A stretch of 64,000 bases of DNA, taken from positions 2,108,001-2,172,000 of the forward strand of contig NZ_CP060782.1 in the NCBI RefSeq assembly GCF_014489515.1, written 5' to 3'. Position numbers and translations under genes: made by a program. Below the pieces are notes generated by a model, which saw only the letters and a list, made by a program, of their open reading frames with translations, was not told where the DNA came from and did no database searches. This DNA is from Sphingomonas sediminicola (GTDB lineage: Bacteria > Pseudomonadota > Alphaproteobacteria > Sphingomonadales > Sphingomonadaceae). This document shows, piece by piece, positions 33,728 through 43,454 of this stretch (its first letter is position 1; every line of letters begins with the position of its first letter).

Positions 33728-34729
33728 ATGCGCTTCTTCTCCGACAATGCGGCTGCCGCGCACCCAGCGGTAATTGAGGCGATCGCGCGCTCGAACCACC
33801 TCGATACGGCTTATGACGGCGATGCGCTTAGCCAGAGCCTCGATCGTGCATTTTCGGAGCTGTTCGAGACCGATGTCCGCGCCTTCTGGGTCCTGACGGG
33901 GACTGCCGCGAACTGCCTCGCGCTGGCCGCGCTTTGCCCGGGGTACGGCGGAATCATCTGCCACAAGGACGCGCATATCGAGGTCGATGAGGCAGGTGCG
34001 CCGGGTTTTTTCGCCGATGGCGCCAAACTGATGTTGGTCGACGGGCCGGGTGCGAAACTTTCGGCGGAATCCGTTGATGCGGCGGTTGGAGAAGTGCGCA
34101 AGGACGTACATCAGGTTCAGCCCAAGGCGCTGTCGATCACCAATGCGACGGAATATGGCCTGGTCTACTCGGCCGCCGAGGTCGCATCGCTCGGCGAGGC
34201 GACGAAACGGCACAGCCTGAACTTTCACATGGACGGAGCGCGCTTGGCCAACGCCGTGGTCAGCACCGGTGCGAGCCCGGCGGACCTCACATGGCGGGCT
34301 GGCGTGGACGCGCTCAGTTTTGGCTTCGTAAAGAATGGCGGTCTGAATGCCGAGGCACTGATCCTGTTCAGGACTGAGCTGGCGGACGAGATCGCGGTCC
34401 GGCGGAAGCGCGCGGGCCATCTCGCATCCAAGGGCCGCATGTTCGCAGCCCAGATCCTCGCGCTGCTCGAAAACGACCTTTGGCTCGACAATGCCCGGTC
34501 AGCCAATGCGGCAGCGCAGACGATCGCCAACGCGGCTGGCGAGCGGCTCATATACTCGGTCGAAGCCAACGAGATCTTCGTGAGGGCGACGGCGGCAGAA
34601 GCCGAATCGCTCCGAGCCGAGGGCTTCGACTTCTACGACTGGGGCCCCGACGAAATTCGCTTCGTGACCAGCTGGGACCAGGGCGGCGAGCCCGTGGACC
34701 AGCTCGCAGCGGCGATCGCGGCCCTGTGA
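33728..34729 (+). CDS. ltaE: Low-specificity threonine aldolase
   Basis: 333 residues, PLP-dependent fold type I. It splits threonine or allo-threonine into glycine and acetaldehyde. Seen: FFSDNAAAAHPAVIEAI at the start, TAYDGDALSQSLDRAFSELF, VLTGTAANCLALAALC, the acidic HKDAHIEVDEAGAPGFF, FHMDGARLANAV (Asp for the PLP nitrogen) and SFGFVKNGGLNAEALI with the Schiff-base lysine. The stop overlaps the GTG start of the EamA exporter, suggesting a two-gene unit. Directly upstream is tRNA-Thr. Confidence 0.9.
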   Translation: MRFFSDNAAAAHPAVIEAIARSNHLDTAYDGDALSQSLDRAFSELFETDVRAFWVLTGTAANCLALAALCPGYGGIICHKDAHIEVDEAGAPGFFADGAKLMLVDGPGAKLSAESVDAAVGEVRKDVHQVQPKALSITNATEYGLVYSAAEVASLGEATKRHSLNFHMDGARLANAVVSTGASPADLTWRAGVDALSFGFVKNGGLNAEALILFRTELADEIAVRRKRAGHLASKGRMFAAQILALLENDLWLDNARSANAAAQTIANAAGERLIYSVEANEIFVRATAAEAESLRAEGFDFYDWGPDEIRFVTSWDQGGEPVDQLAAAIAAL

Positions 34730-35651
34730 GCCACAAGCGCTCGGCCTTCGCCGAGGTCGGCCTGCCCTTCATCATCTTCACCGCAATCTGGGGATCGACC
34801 TGGATCGTCATCCGGGACCAGCTCGGCATCGTCCCGCCGCAATGGTCGGTCGCTTACCGATTCATCATCGCCGGGACCGCGATGGCCCTGGTCGCGAAAT
34901 GGAAGGGGAGGACCTGCGCCTCGGGCGCGGGGCAATCGTCCCGATCGCCTTCCTCGGATTCGCCCAGTTCTGCATCAACTTCAACGCGGTCTATCTTGCG
35001 GAGCGCCACATCACCTCCGGCGTCGTCGCGACCATCTTTGCGCTGCTGCTCATCCCCAGCACGTTGATGGGCTGGGCGTTCCTCGATCATCGGCCGAGCA
35101 ACCGGTTCGTATGGAGCTCGCTGGTCGCGATTGCCGGGATAGCACTGCTGTTCGTCCATGAATTCCAACAGCATTCCGCACGAGCCGGAGAGATCACAAT
35201 TGGGATCGGACTGACGCTGTTCGGCATGGTCGCAGCTTCGGCGGCCAACGTCTTTCAGGCGCGCGACGAGATCCGCCGCTTTCCCTTGTTCAGCATGCTC
35301 GCCTGGTCGATGGCCGCGGGCGCCATCATGGACGCTGCGATCGCCTTCGCGATGAGCGGGCCGCCGGTTTTCGACAACCGCCCTGGCTACTGGGTCGGCG
35401 TATTGTACCTCGCGCTTCCGGCCTCGGTGCTGACGTTCAGCCTCTACTACCCAGTGGTCCGCAAGATCGGCCCTGCCAAGGCAGCCTATTCGAGCGTGCT
35501 GGTGCCGATCATCGCCATGGGCTTCTCGACCGTCCTCGAAGGGTATCGCTGGACTCCGATCGCCGTCGCGGGTGCCGTGCTGGCACTAGGCGGAATGGTG
35601 GGCGCGCTGACACGCGGGAAGAACGTCCTCGCTCCGCCCGACGCGGCCTGA
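34726..35651 (+). CDS. EamA/DMT family transporter (frame broken at ~34908)
   Basis: GTG 34726 overlaps the ltaE stop (GTGA). About 309 residues in ten membrane helices with the two EamA halves: AEVGLPFIIFTAIWGSTWIV opens the first, ERHITSGVVATIFALLLIPS is the typical third-fourth helix, and KAAYSSVLVPIIAMGFSTVLEGYRWTPIAVAGAVLALGG ends the second. The family exports amino acids and other metabolites, and coupling to threonine aldolase makes threonine, glycine or a relative a reasonable guess. The shift near 34908 is repaired by one more G in AAGGGGAGG (KWKGEDLRLGRG). Confidence 0.85.
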
Positions 35652-36050
35652 TCATTTGTAGTACTTGAGGGCGCGCGCCTCCGCGTCCGTCAATCGTCTC
35701 ACGCTACTGACAAGGCAGCGCTGCGGGCCAATGCCCGGATCGGCGATCACGAGATCGGCGTCGAAGCCCTGACAGATCCAGGAGCTGCCACTTCGGGTGA
35801 CGACAGCCACTTTCCTCGCCCAGTTCACGTTCGTGCACACGCCCGCGAGTTCGAGGCGGTAATAGCGCCGGACGCCGGCCTGGATGTCGATGGTGCTTTC
35901 ACCCTGCGCAGTGAAGCTGCTGATGTTGCGGGCATTGAAGCATTCGCGCCCCGAGCTCGCTGCTGAGGCAGGCGCGCTCGCGGCCTGCTGAGCGCAGGCC
36001 GCGAGGGTCGCGACCCCAATCGAAAGGAGGGTGAGAGCGGACCTGGTCAT
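35652..36050 (-). CDS. DUF6491-like lipoprotein
   Basis: 132 residues from ATG 36050, which opens a lipoprotein leader (TLLSIGVATLAAC). The longer frame to 36119 has no leader at its start. Mature part: GRECFNARNISSFTAQGEST, then YYRLELAGVCTNVNWARKVAVV, SGSSWICQGFDADLVI and QRCLVSSVRRLTDAE. The 'C.....I..F.......l.I..G...YYR.EL.G.C' layout with four cysteines matches the small DUF6491 family of exported proteins. Function unknown. Confidence 0.65.
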   Translation of the reverse strand: MTRSALTLLSIGVATLAACAQQAASAPASAASSGRECFNARNISSFTAQGESTIDIQAGVRRYYRLELAGVCTNVNWARKVAVVTRSGSSWICQGFDADLVIADPGIGPQRCLVSSVRRLTDAEARALKYYK

Positions 36051-36153
36051 CGGCTTGCTCCTGCTGCGGATGGTGCAACGCCTAAGTCGGACTGCCCATT
36101 CACCTACGCCCACGCTCATTGCTTCGTAATGAACCGGGTCCTAAGTCGCGCCG

Positions 36154-38790
36154 ATGGCCGACGTACGCACGCTCCCGGAAGCGGAGACCACGCCGGAGGC
36201 ACCGCCCTCCCCGACCCACGCAACCATCCGCCGCGAGGACTATCGCCCGCCTGATTGGCTGGTTCCTCAGATCGAGTTGAAGTTCACCCTCGGAATCGAG
36301 AAGACCCGGGTTCAGGCGAAACTGACCGTGGAGCGCAATCCAGAGGGTCTTGAGGCCGGCGCGCCGCTTTTGCTCAACGGTGACGAGCTCAAGCCGCTCG
36401 GCGTGTGGATCGACGGCAACCCGTCCGATAGTTGGACGATGAAGGGCGACGATTTGCTGATCCCGCTTGCCGGGGACGCACATGAGGTCGCAATCGACAC
36501 CGAAATAAATCCCTTTGCCAACAGCAAGTTGATGGGTCTTTATGCCTCAAACGGAATGCTTTGCACCCAATGCGAAGCCGAGGGTTTTCGCCGCATCACC
36601 TTCTTCCCGGACCGGCCAGATGTGCTCAGCCGCTACAAGGTCCGGATGGAAGCGGATGAGGCTCAATTCCCCGTCCTGCTCACGAACGGCAATCCGGTTG
36701 AGACCGGCAAGAGCGAGGGCGGCCGCCACTGGGCCGAATGGGAAGATCCTTTCCCGAAGCCCTGCTATCTGTTCGCGCTGGTCGCCGGCGACCTGAAGCC
36801 GAACCGCGACAGCTTCACCACCATGTCCGGCCGCAAGGTCGATCTTGCCATTTGGGTGCGCAAGGCGGACCTGCCGAAGACCCAGCATGCCATGGACAGC
36901 CTCAAGGAGGCGATGGCTTGGGACGAACGCGTCTACGGCCGCGAATATGACCTCGACCTGTTCAACATCGTCGCCGTGTCCGACTTCAACATGGGCGCGA
37001 TGGAGAACAAGGGCCTCAACATCTTCAATTCGGCCTATGTGTTGGCGGATCCGGACACTGCGACGGATGTCGATTTCGACAATATCGCCCGCGTCGTCGC
37101 ACACGAATATTTCCACAACTGGTCAGGCGACCGCGTCACATGCCGTGACTGGTTCCAGCTAAGCCTGAAGGAAGGCTTCACCGTCTTCCGCGACCAAAGC
37201 TTCTCCGCCGACATGGGGAGCGCCGCAGTAAAGCGCATCGAAGACGTCCGAATCCTGCGAATGGTGCAGTTCCCTGAGGATTCCGGGCCGCTGTCGCACC
37301 CGATCCGCCCCGACAGCTACATGGAGATTTCGAACTTCTACACGTCGACGATCTACAACAAGGGCGCCGAGCTGATCCGCATGTTCCACACGGTTCTTGG
37401 ACCGGAGAAATTCCGAGCCGGCACCGATCTGTATTTCGAGCGGCACGACGGCCAGGCCGTGACCTGCGACGATTTCGTCGAGGCGCTGGAGGATGCAAGC
37501 GGCGTCGACTTGTCGCAATTCAAGATCTGGTACTCGCAGGCCGGAACTCCGCAAGTCGGAGCTAAGCTCGACTATGACGCGGAGGCGAAAGCGGCGACGC
37601 TGCGGCTCGACCAGCGCGTCGCGCCGACCCCGGGACAATCGAGCAAGCAGGTGATGCCGATCCCGCTGCGTACGGCGCTCATCGGCGAGGAAAGCGGGAC
37701 CGAGATTGCTCCCGAGCAACTGATTCTGCTCGACGGATTGAGCCGGGAGGTCCGTTTCGAGGGCATCGACGAAGCGCCCCTCTTGTCGATCAATCGAGGC
37801 TTCTCGGCACCCGTCGTCGTTCACGGTGCGCGGCGCGACGGCGAGTTGGAGCGTCTGGCGCAAAGCGATACCGATCCGTTCGCGCGATATGAAGCAATGC
37901 AGGAGCTTGCGTTTGGCGCTCTCCTCGCTGGCACGCGTGGCGAGCAGGCGGACTTCGAGCCGCTGATTCGGGCCGTCCGCAATACGCTTCGTTCAAACGA
38001 GCTCGACCCGGCATTCAAGGCCGAGGCGATTCTTCTGCCTCAGGAGGCCGTAATCGCAGAGCGGCTGGAGGTCATCGATCCTGACGCAATCCACTCGGCG
38101 CGCGAGCAATTGCGCAAGGCGATGGGCGAAGCGCTGATGGACGATCTCGCGAAGGCGCAGTCGGCTGCCGCGGGGTCGGGCGACGATCTCTCGCCGCTGG
38201 CAAAGGGCACTCGACGGCTTCGCTCGGTCACTCTCGGCATGCTTGCGGCCGGCGATCCGCAGCAAGGCGCCCGGATAGCCAAGGCCCAGTTCGACGCCGC
38301 GGACAATATGACCGACAGGCAGGGCGCGCTGGGAGTGCTCGTGTCGCTCGATGCCCCGGAGCGGGAGCAGGCCCTTCAGGCCTTCTACGACCGCTTCGAG
38401 CAGGATGCCCTGGTCATCGACAAATGGTTCAGCCTTCAGGCGGCAGCGCAGCGCAGTGGCACCCTGGACGAGGTCGAGCGGCTTGCATCGCACCCGGCTT
38501 TCACCCTCCAGAACCCAAACCGGCTCCGCGCGCTCGTCGGCAGCTTTGGGATGAACCACTGGGTGTTCAACGACGCGTCGGGGCGCGGCTACCGCTTCGT
38601 CGCCGACATGATCATTGCCGCCGACAGGCTGAACCCGCAGGCCGCGGCGCGTCAGGTGCCTCCGCTCGGACGCTGGCGGCGGATGGAGCCAAAGCGTTCG
38701 GAGCTCATGCGCGGCCAGCTGGAGCGGATTGCCGACACGCGCGGGCTGTCTCGCGACGTCTACGAACAGGCGACCAAGTCGCTGGCCTAG
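36154..38790 (+). CDS. pepN: Aminopeptidase N (M1 family)
   Basis: 878 residues, complete and in one frame. Exopeptidase motif GAMENKG at residues 281-287, zinc-binding HEYFHNWSGDRVTC from residue 317 with the second Glu in LKEGFTVFRDQ. The C-terminal third is the long helical superhelix (LKPNEL-type PepN; ends RDVYEQATKSLA). It is of the proteobacterial PepN kind (~870 residues). It releases N-terminal residues, mostly basic or Ala, from peptides in the cytoplasm. It converges with the lipoprotein of the lipid-transport operon, and their ends overlap by 4 bases. Confidence 0.95.
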   Translation: MADVRTLPEAETTPEAPPSPTHATIRREDYRPPDWLVPQIELKFTLGIEKTRVQAKLTVERNPEGLEAGAPLLLNGDELKPLGVWIDGNPSDSWTMKGDDLLIPLAGDAHEVAIDTEINPFANSKLMGLYASNGMLCTQCEAEGFRRITFFPDRPDVLSRYKVRMEADEAQFPVLLTNGNPVETGKSEGGRHWAEWEDPFPKPCYLFALVAGDLKPNRDSFTTMSGRKVDLAIWVRKADLPKTQHAMDSLKEAMAWDERVYGREYDLDLFNIVAVSDFNMGAMENKGLNIFNSAYVLADPDTATDVDFDNIARVVAHEYFHNWSGDRVTCRDWFQLSLKEGFTVFRDQSFSADMGSAAVKRIEDVRILRMVQFPEDSGPLSHPIRPDSYMEISNFYTSTIYNKGAELIRMFHTVLGPEKFRAGTDLYFERHDGQAVTCDDFVEALEDASGVDLSQFKIWYSQAGTPQVGAKLDYDAEAKAATLRLDQRVAPTPGQSSKQVMPIPLRTALIGEESGTEIAPEQLILLDGLSREVRFEGIDEAPLLSINRGFSAPVVVHGARRDGELERLAQSDTDPFARYEAMQELAFGALLAGTRGEQADFEPLIRAVRNTLRSNELDPAFKAEAILLPQEAVIAERLEVIDPDAIHSAREQLRKAMGEALMDDLAKAQSAAAGSGDDLSPLAKGTRRLRSVTLGMLAAGDPQQGARIAKAQFDAADNMTDRQGALGVLVSLDAPEREQALQAFYDRFEQDALVIDKWFSLQAAAQRSGTLDEVERLASHPAFTLQNPNRLRALVGSFGMNHWVFNDASGRGYRFVADMIIAADRLNPQAAARQVPPLGRWRRMEPKRSELMRGQLERIADTRGLSRDVYEQATKSLA

Positions 38791-39400
38791 GGAGCCTGCC
38801 GGCTGCCAACCCAGTTGGCGACCTGGAGCGCCACCGCATTGCCAGCGCGGTTGAGCGCCGGGCCAATGCTTTGCGCCGACCCGTCGGACGGAGCGGCCGC
38901 CTCAAACCTGCGCGCTTCGACGCGAGTTCCGCCTGCGGTGGAGAGCGCGCCGTCAAAGCGGACCACGGCCTGCCCAGTCGCCGCGTCGTAACCGAAGCTT
39001 TGCAGCTCTCCGGACACGATCAGGCCCGGATCGAGCCCGGTCATGCCGCTACTGAGCACCACACGATTTGTGGTCCGGCGGATGGTTTCCGAAACTAAGT
39101 TCGCGAACAACCGATCGGGCGTGTCGACCCACTGTGCGTCCGTCACATATTGGACGTCTGTCGGAGACACGCGGACTGGGATTCGAACCGTCCGGAGTTC
39201 CTTTGCGATGACCGGAGTTTGTACGGTCACCGCCTGGCCTGCGTTCGCGGCGCGCGTGAATTCGCCGGTCGGGCCGCTTCGGGAGTCAGCGTCAGCAACG
39301 TCGCGGGAGCCTTTCCGCCGCCCAGCATTCCGCCCAACGAGCAGCCGCCGACGGCCACCGCGAGTGCGACCGAAGCAAGTGCTCGCGCCGACAATTTCAT
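38787..39400 (-). CDS. ABC-type lipid transport auxiliary lipoprotein, LinN-like (frame broken at ~39277)
   Basis: ATG 39400 overlaps the MCE gene stop (TGATG). It has a lipoprotein leader (ASVALAVAVGGC), then LLTLTPEAARP. After the shift it continues TVQTPVIAKELRTVRIPVRV, QYVTDAQWVDTPDRLFANLV, a typical ABC-auxiliary (PqiC/LinN-like) beta-rich domain in which a conserved 'L.T.RIPV.V......Y...A.W...P..L' block recurs. One more G in CCGG joins the parts (RPGEFTRAANAGQAV). It is the outer-membrane-attached partner of the Mla-type transporter encoded just upstream. Confidence 0.8.
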
Positions 39401-40350
39401 CACTGCTTCCTCGGTTTGTAATCGGGCAGTTTCTGCGGTCCCAAAGTGCCGCCGATCCCGCCCTGTTCGACCCGTTCCGATACGCCCTTCAGCGATTGGG
39501 AAAGCTCGCGAAGGTCACGAACCAGCTGGTTGGCCTCGGGCAGTGTCGACTTGCTAAAGTTCTGAACGCCCGGCCGCGCATCGGAAACGATGGCGTCAAG
39601 ATTGTCGGCGGCACGCTGAACCGACGCGATCGCCTTCTGCAGATTCTCGACGGCCGGCTGAGCATTATCCTTTAGCACAACGTTCGTCGTGTCGGCGACC
39701 TCGCCCCACTTCTCGGCGGCGACGCCAGCCTGCTTGGCCGCAATGCGCGCATCGCCGATCGCGTCAGCAAGGTCGGGCGCGCGTTCCGCAAGCACCCTGG
39801 TCGTCTTGTCCACATTCTCGAGGATGTCTGAGATGGAGTTCTGATTCTTGTCGCTGAGGAGCTCGGTCAGCCGCTCGGTCAGGCGCTGGATGCGGTCGAT
39901 CAGTTCCGGAGCGCTGTTGAGCAATGCGCCAAGGCCGCCCGAGCTAGCCGGAACGACCGGGCAACCCTGCGGGCCCTGCTGGGTGATCGGCCGCGCGCCT
40001 TTTACGGCGCCGCCGAGCTGAATCTCACTGACGCCAGTGAAGCCAACGCCCTTGATCTGCGCGGTGGTGCCCTGAAGCACCGGCGTTTCACTATCGACTT
40101 CGATACGCACCCAGACGAATTCCGGCCGGTCCGGAAGCAGCGAAATCTGGCTGACCTGCCCGACGGGAACACCGGAGAAGCTGACGTTCGAACCCTTGTT
40201 GAGCCCGCTGACGCCTTGGGCGAAGTAAATGTCGTAACATTTGTTCGTGCGGTTGTTCAGGCCCGCGATCCAGACGGTGAACAGCAGCAGGCCCGCGATC
40301 ATCGCGAGCGTCACGGCGCCGACCATCACATAGTTAGACCGCGTTTCCAT
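39400..40350 (-). CDS. MCE-domain periplasmic lipid-binding protein, MlaD/LinM-like
   Basis: 316 residues. N-terminal anchor helix (VGAVTLAMIAGLLLFTVWIAGL), one MCE domain at ~38-118 (YDIYFAQGVSGLNKGSNVSF, VPVGQVSQI, TPVLQGTTAQIKGVGFTGVSEIQLGG), then a long coiled-coil region (ELIDRIQRLTERLTELLSD..., AVENLQKAIASVQRAADNL). It presents a lipid tunnel between the inner-membrane permease and the outer membrane. The ATG overlaps the ATPase stop (TGATG). Order and coupling match LinKLMN, which sphingomonads need for membrane barrier and uptake of hydrophobic compounds. Confidence 0.9.
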   Translation of the reverse strand: METRSNYVMVGAVTLAMIAGLLLFTVWIAGLNNRTNKCYDIYFAQGVSGLNKGSNVSFSGVPVGQVSQISLLPDRPEFVWVRIEVDSETPVLQGTTAQIKGVGFTGVSEIQLGGAVKGARPITQQGPQGCPVVPASSGGLGALLNSAPELIDRIQRLTERLTELLSDKNQNSISDILENVDKTTRVLAERAPDLADAIGDARIAAKQAGVAAEKWGEVADTTNVVLKDNAQPAVENLQKAIASVQRAADNLDAIVSDARPGVQNFSKSTLPEANQLVRDLRELSQSLKGVSERVEQGGIGGTLGPQKLPDYKPRKQ

Positions 40351-41141
40351 CAGGCTTGCGCGTGCTCCTTAGCCGTATCCGCTGCGGCCCGACCACGCGG
40401 CCCGTTAAAGTATTCTTGTATCCAAGGATGATCCAAAGCCAATAGTTCCGGAATCGTTCCGACCGCGATGACCTTCCGGTCCGCAATCACCGCGACGCGG
40501 TCGCAGATAGCGTAGAGCGTGTCGAGATCGTGCGTGATCAGGAAGACGGTGAGGTCGAGACGTTTCTGGAGCGAGACGATCAGCTCGTCGAACGCCGCCG
40601 CTGAGATCGGATCGAGGCCTGCCGTCGGCTCGTCGAGGAATAATAGCTCCGGATCGAGTGCTAATGCGCGCGCGAGCCCCGCACGCTTTATCATTCCGCC
40701 CGACAATTCCGCCGGATACTTCGGGCCTGCGTCCGCCGGAAGACCACCCATCGCGATTTTGTACGACGCGATCTCGTCGAGGAGCGGCGGTTTCAGGTAC
40801 GGAAAATATTCGCGGATTGGCACTTCGACATTTTCCGCGACGGTAAGCGTCGAGAACAATGCGCCATTCTGGAAGAGGATTCCCCAGCGACGGCGAATAT
40901 TCTTGGCCTCGTCTTCCTCGCGGCCGATCATATTCTCGCCGAGCACCTCGATCTCGCCTGCGGCCGGCGTCTGGAGACCGATGATCGAGCGCATGAGCAC
41001 GGACTTGCCGGTGCCGGAGCCGCCGACGACGCCGAGTATCTCTCCCCGGCAAACGGTGAGGTCGAGGTCCTCGTGAATGACCGCTTCGCCAAAGCGATTG
41101 GCGAGGCCCTTGACCGCGATGACGGGCTGGCAGCCCTTCAT
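40350..41141 (-). CDS. ABC transporter ATPase, MlaF/LinL-like
   Basis: 263 residues: Walker A GGSGTGKS (residues 40-47), Q-loop LFQNGALFSTLTVAENV, signature LSGGM with the following IKRAGLARALALDPELLFLD (Walker B), EPTAGLDP (D-loop region) and H-loop LITHDLDT. This signature LSGGM(I/L)KR is that of Mla-type lipid transport ATPases. Coupled by ATGA/TGATG to the permease upstream and the MCE protein downstream, it drives lipid movement between the membranes. Confidence 0.93.
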   Translation of the reverse strand: MKGCQPVIAVKGLANRFGEAVIHEDLDLTVCRGEILGVVGGSGTGKSVLMRSIIGLQTPAAGEIEVLGENMIGREEDEAKNIRRRWGILFQNGALFSTLTVAENVEVPIREYFPYLKPPLLDEIASYKIAMGGLPADAGPKYPAELSGGMIKRAGLARALALDPELLFLDEPTAGLDPISAAAFDELIVSLQKRLDLTVFLITHDLDTLYAICDRVAVIADRKVIAVGTIPELLALDHPWIQEYFNGPRGRAAADTAKEHAQA

Positions 41142-42238
41142 ATCCAGCCGACCGAGCTGAAGAATACGGCGAAGACGGCATCGAGGACGATCACTAGGAA
41201 GATCGACTGGACTACGGCAGTGGTCGTGCGAAGCCCCACCTCTTCGGAGTTGCTCTCGACGAGCATGCCCTGGAAGCAGCCGGCCAGCGCGATGATAAAC
41301 CCGAACACCGGAGCCTTGATGAGGCCAATCCACAGGTCGGTGAGCGGAATCACTTCCTGAAGGCGCTGAATGTAGGTCAGGGGCGGGATTCCGAGGTCGA
41401 GCCAGACGAAGATTCCGCCGCCGAGCAGCGACATCAGCATCGCCCAGAAGGCCAGCAGCGGCATCATGATCACTGCCGCAATCAGGCGGGGGATGACGAG
41501 CGCTTCGACCGGCGATACGCCGATGGTGCGCATCGCATCGATTTCTTCGGTGATCTTCATCGTGCCGAGCTGCGCGGCGAAGGCCGAACCCGAACGGCCC
41601 GCGACCATGATCGCCGTCATCAGCGTTCCGAGCTCGCGGACGGTGATCCGGCCGATCAGGTTGATGGTGTAGACCTCGGCACCGAACTGCTGAAGCTGGA
41701 CCGCGCCCTGCTGGCCGATGACGACGCCGATCAGGAAGCTCATCAGCCCGATGATGCCGAGCGCACGCACGCCGACCACGTCGAACCGCTGGATGACCGC
41801 GTTCCAGCGGAACCGCTTCGGTCGCGAGACCAGGTTCGCCATCGCAACGAGCGTCGCTCCGAAGAATCCTAGGAGCCCGACCAGAGTCCGCCCGGTCTCG
41901 GCAATCCACTCGCCCAGCTCGGCAATGACCCGGGTGACGCTCGATTTCTCGTCGGGATGAACTTGGACCGGCCGGTCGAATTCGGCGACCTGGTCGAGCA
42001 GGCTCTGCGATTCCGGCGTCGCCCCAGCCACTTTCGCTCCCCGGTCCCGCACGGCACGATAGACAAGCCAGGCCCCGACCGTGTCCATGCGCTCCACGCC
42101 GGACAAATCGATCGTCAGCGGGTCGGACTCGGCGTCGATCTCTCGCTGAATGCTGGCAGCGCGGGTAATCGTAAGCGTCCCGCGAATGCGAAACGGCGGA
42201 TTTCCGCCCTCGGCGGTGGATGCGGCGGTCGCGGCCAT
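41138..42238 (-). CDS. ABC permease with N-terminal STAS domain, MlaE/LinK-like
   Basis: 366 residues from ATG 42238 (the longer frame to 42385 is an unlikely basic stretch). Residues ~15-95 form a STAS-like domain (RIRGTLTITRAASIQREIDA, PLTIDLSGVERMDTVGAWLV). The rest is the MlaE permease: FDVVGVRALGIIGLMSFLIG, the EQ-loop-like MTAIMVAGRSGSAFAAQLGT, MKITEEIDAMRTIGVSPVEA, and the C-terminal helices. The stop overlaps the ATPase start (ATGA). A fused STAS is usual for the alphaproteobacterial type, while in E. coli STAS is a separate MlaB. Divergent from the CDP-alcohol gene, 95 bases away. Confidence 0.92.
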   Translation of the reverse strand: MAATAASTAEGGNPPFRIRGTLTITRAASIQREIDAESDPLTIDLSGVERMDTVGAWLVYRAVRDRGAKVAGATPESQSLLDQVAEFDRPVQVHPDEKSSVTRVIAELGEWIAETGRTLVGLLGFFGATLVAMANLVSRPKRFRWNAVIQRFDVVGVRALGIIGLMSFLIGVVIGQQGAVQLQQFGAEVYTINLIGRITVRELGTLMTAIMVAGRSGSAFAAQLGTMKITEEIDAMRTIGVSPVEALVIPRLIAAVIMMPLLAFWAMLMSLLGGGIFVWLDLGIPPLTYIQRLQEVIPLTDLWIGLIKAPVFGFIIALAGCFQGMLVESNSEEVGLRTTTAVVQSIFLVIVLDAVFAVFFSSVGWI

Positions 42239-42333
42239 GCGGCGCGGACACTGCCTGCATTCACTCTGGCGGGCAAGTGGAGCGCACGAGCGCCACTTTC
42301 TTGCCGCTCTTCTTGCCTTTATGCGCAGGCTCA

Positions 42334-43454
42334 ATGGCAACGCAGTCTCGCCCTCTCTTCGTGCCCGTCGGAGCCAATTCCGCACACTTGTTCGGAATGG
42401 ACGCGCGCACCCGCGCCTGCCGGCTCGCCGAGAACATGGGGCTCGACTGTGCCGACGCTGCCGCCGCGGATCGCGACATCGTGCTCGCCAACATGCGCTT
42501 CGCCTGGGACCCTGCCTGGTTGCGCGAGATTTCGCGGCGTCCGGGTACCGTGCTCATGCTTCGCGGAAATCCGGTCCTCGCCAATGTCGCTGCCGAACAG
42601 GATGCAAATGCGGTCAGCCAGGCGATTCTCGGCGAAGGCGGATCGCTTGGGGTCTGGAACAGATCGACGGAGAGACAGCCGAGCTCAGTTACTCCGAACT
42701 CCGCAAGCGCGAACGGCCGTTCATCATGCCGCTTGATCCGACAAACCCCATCGTGGTCGAGCAGGCAGCCTATGACGCGGCCTACAAGGGCGTGACGGAT
42801 ATCCTGACGCTCTATCTGTGGCGGAGACCTGCCTTCCACCTGACGAGGTGGGCGGCGCAGGCGGGCATGACGCCGAACATGGTCACATTGATCGGTGCCG
42901 TCCTCTGCGTCCTCGCCTTCTATCTGTTCTGGATCGGAAGCTTCTGGCCAGGCGTCGCTGCAGGCTTCGTCTTCATGGTGCTCGACACGGTCGACGGGAA
43001 GCTCGCGCGCTGCACCGGAAGTTCGTCAAAATGGGGCAATGTGTTCGACCACGGCATCGACCTAATCCACCCACCGTTCTGGTGGTGGGCGTGGATTCAC
43101 GGACTGGAGGCCTATGGGACGCCGATCGAGCCGGTCTACGCAGTCATGCTGCTGTGGGCGATCGTTGGAGGCTATGTCGCCCAGCGCGTCATCGAAGGCA
43201 TCTTCATGCGGCGCTTCGACAAGATGCATATCCATGTCTGGCGTCCGATCGACAGCAAGTTTCGGCTGATCACCGCGCGCCGGAACCCGAACATGGTGAT
43301 CCTTGTCGCCGCTTTGCTGTTCGGGCGTCCCGACGTTGGTATCGAGCTGGTGGCGCTGTGGACGCTGATCTCGCTGATCTTCCATGCCGTCCGGCTGGCG
43401 CAGGCGAGTGCGGCCCATGACCGTGGCCAGCCCGTGGTGTCCTGGCTATCGTGA
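42334..43454 (+). CDS. CDP-alcohol phosphotransferase with ~130-residue N-terminal extension (frame broken at ~42650)
   Basis: The C-terminal part is a clear CDP-alcohol phosphotransferase: MTPNMVTLIGAVLCVLAFYL and the catalytic signature VLDTVDGKLAR, eight residues, GNVFDHGID, with the D1-D2-G-A-R-G-D3-D4 spacing intact, in a membrane with ~6 helices. The N-terminal part (RPLFVPVGANSAHLFGMDAR, DIVLANMRFAWDPAWLREIS, TVLMLRGNPVLANVA) is soluble and resembles no domain I can name; it may be a worn nucleotidyltransferase-like fold. One G added to GGGG near 42650 joins GGSLGG to LEQIDGETAELSYSEL. It is coupled (GTGA) to the nucleotidyltransferase gene. Substrate alcohol unknown. Confidence 0.8.
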
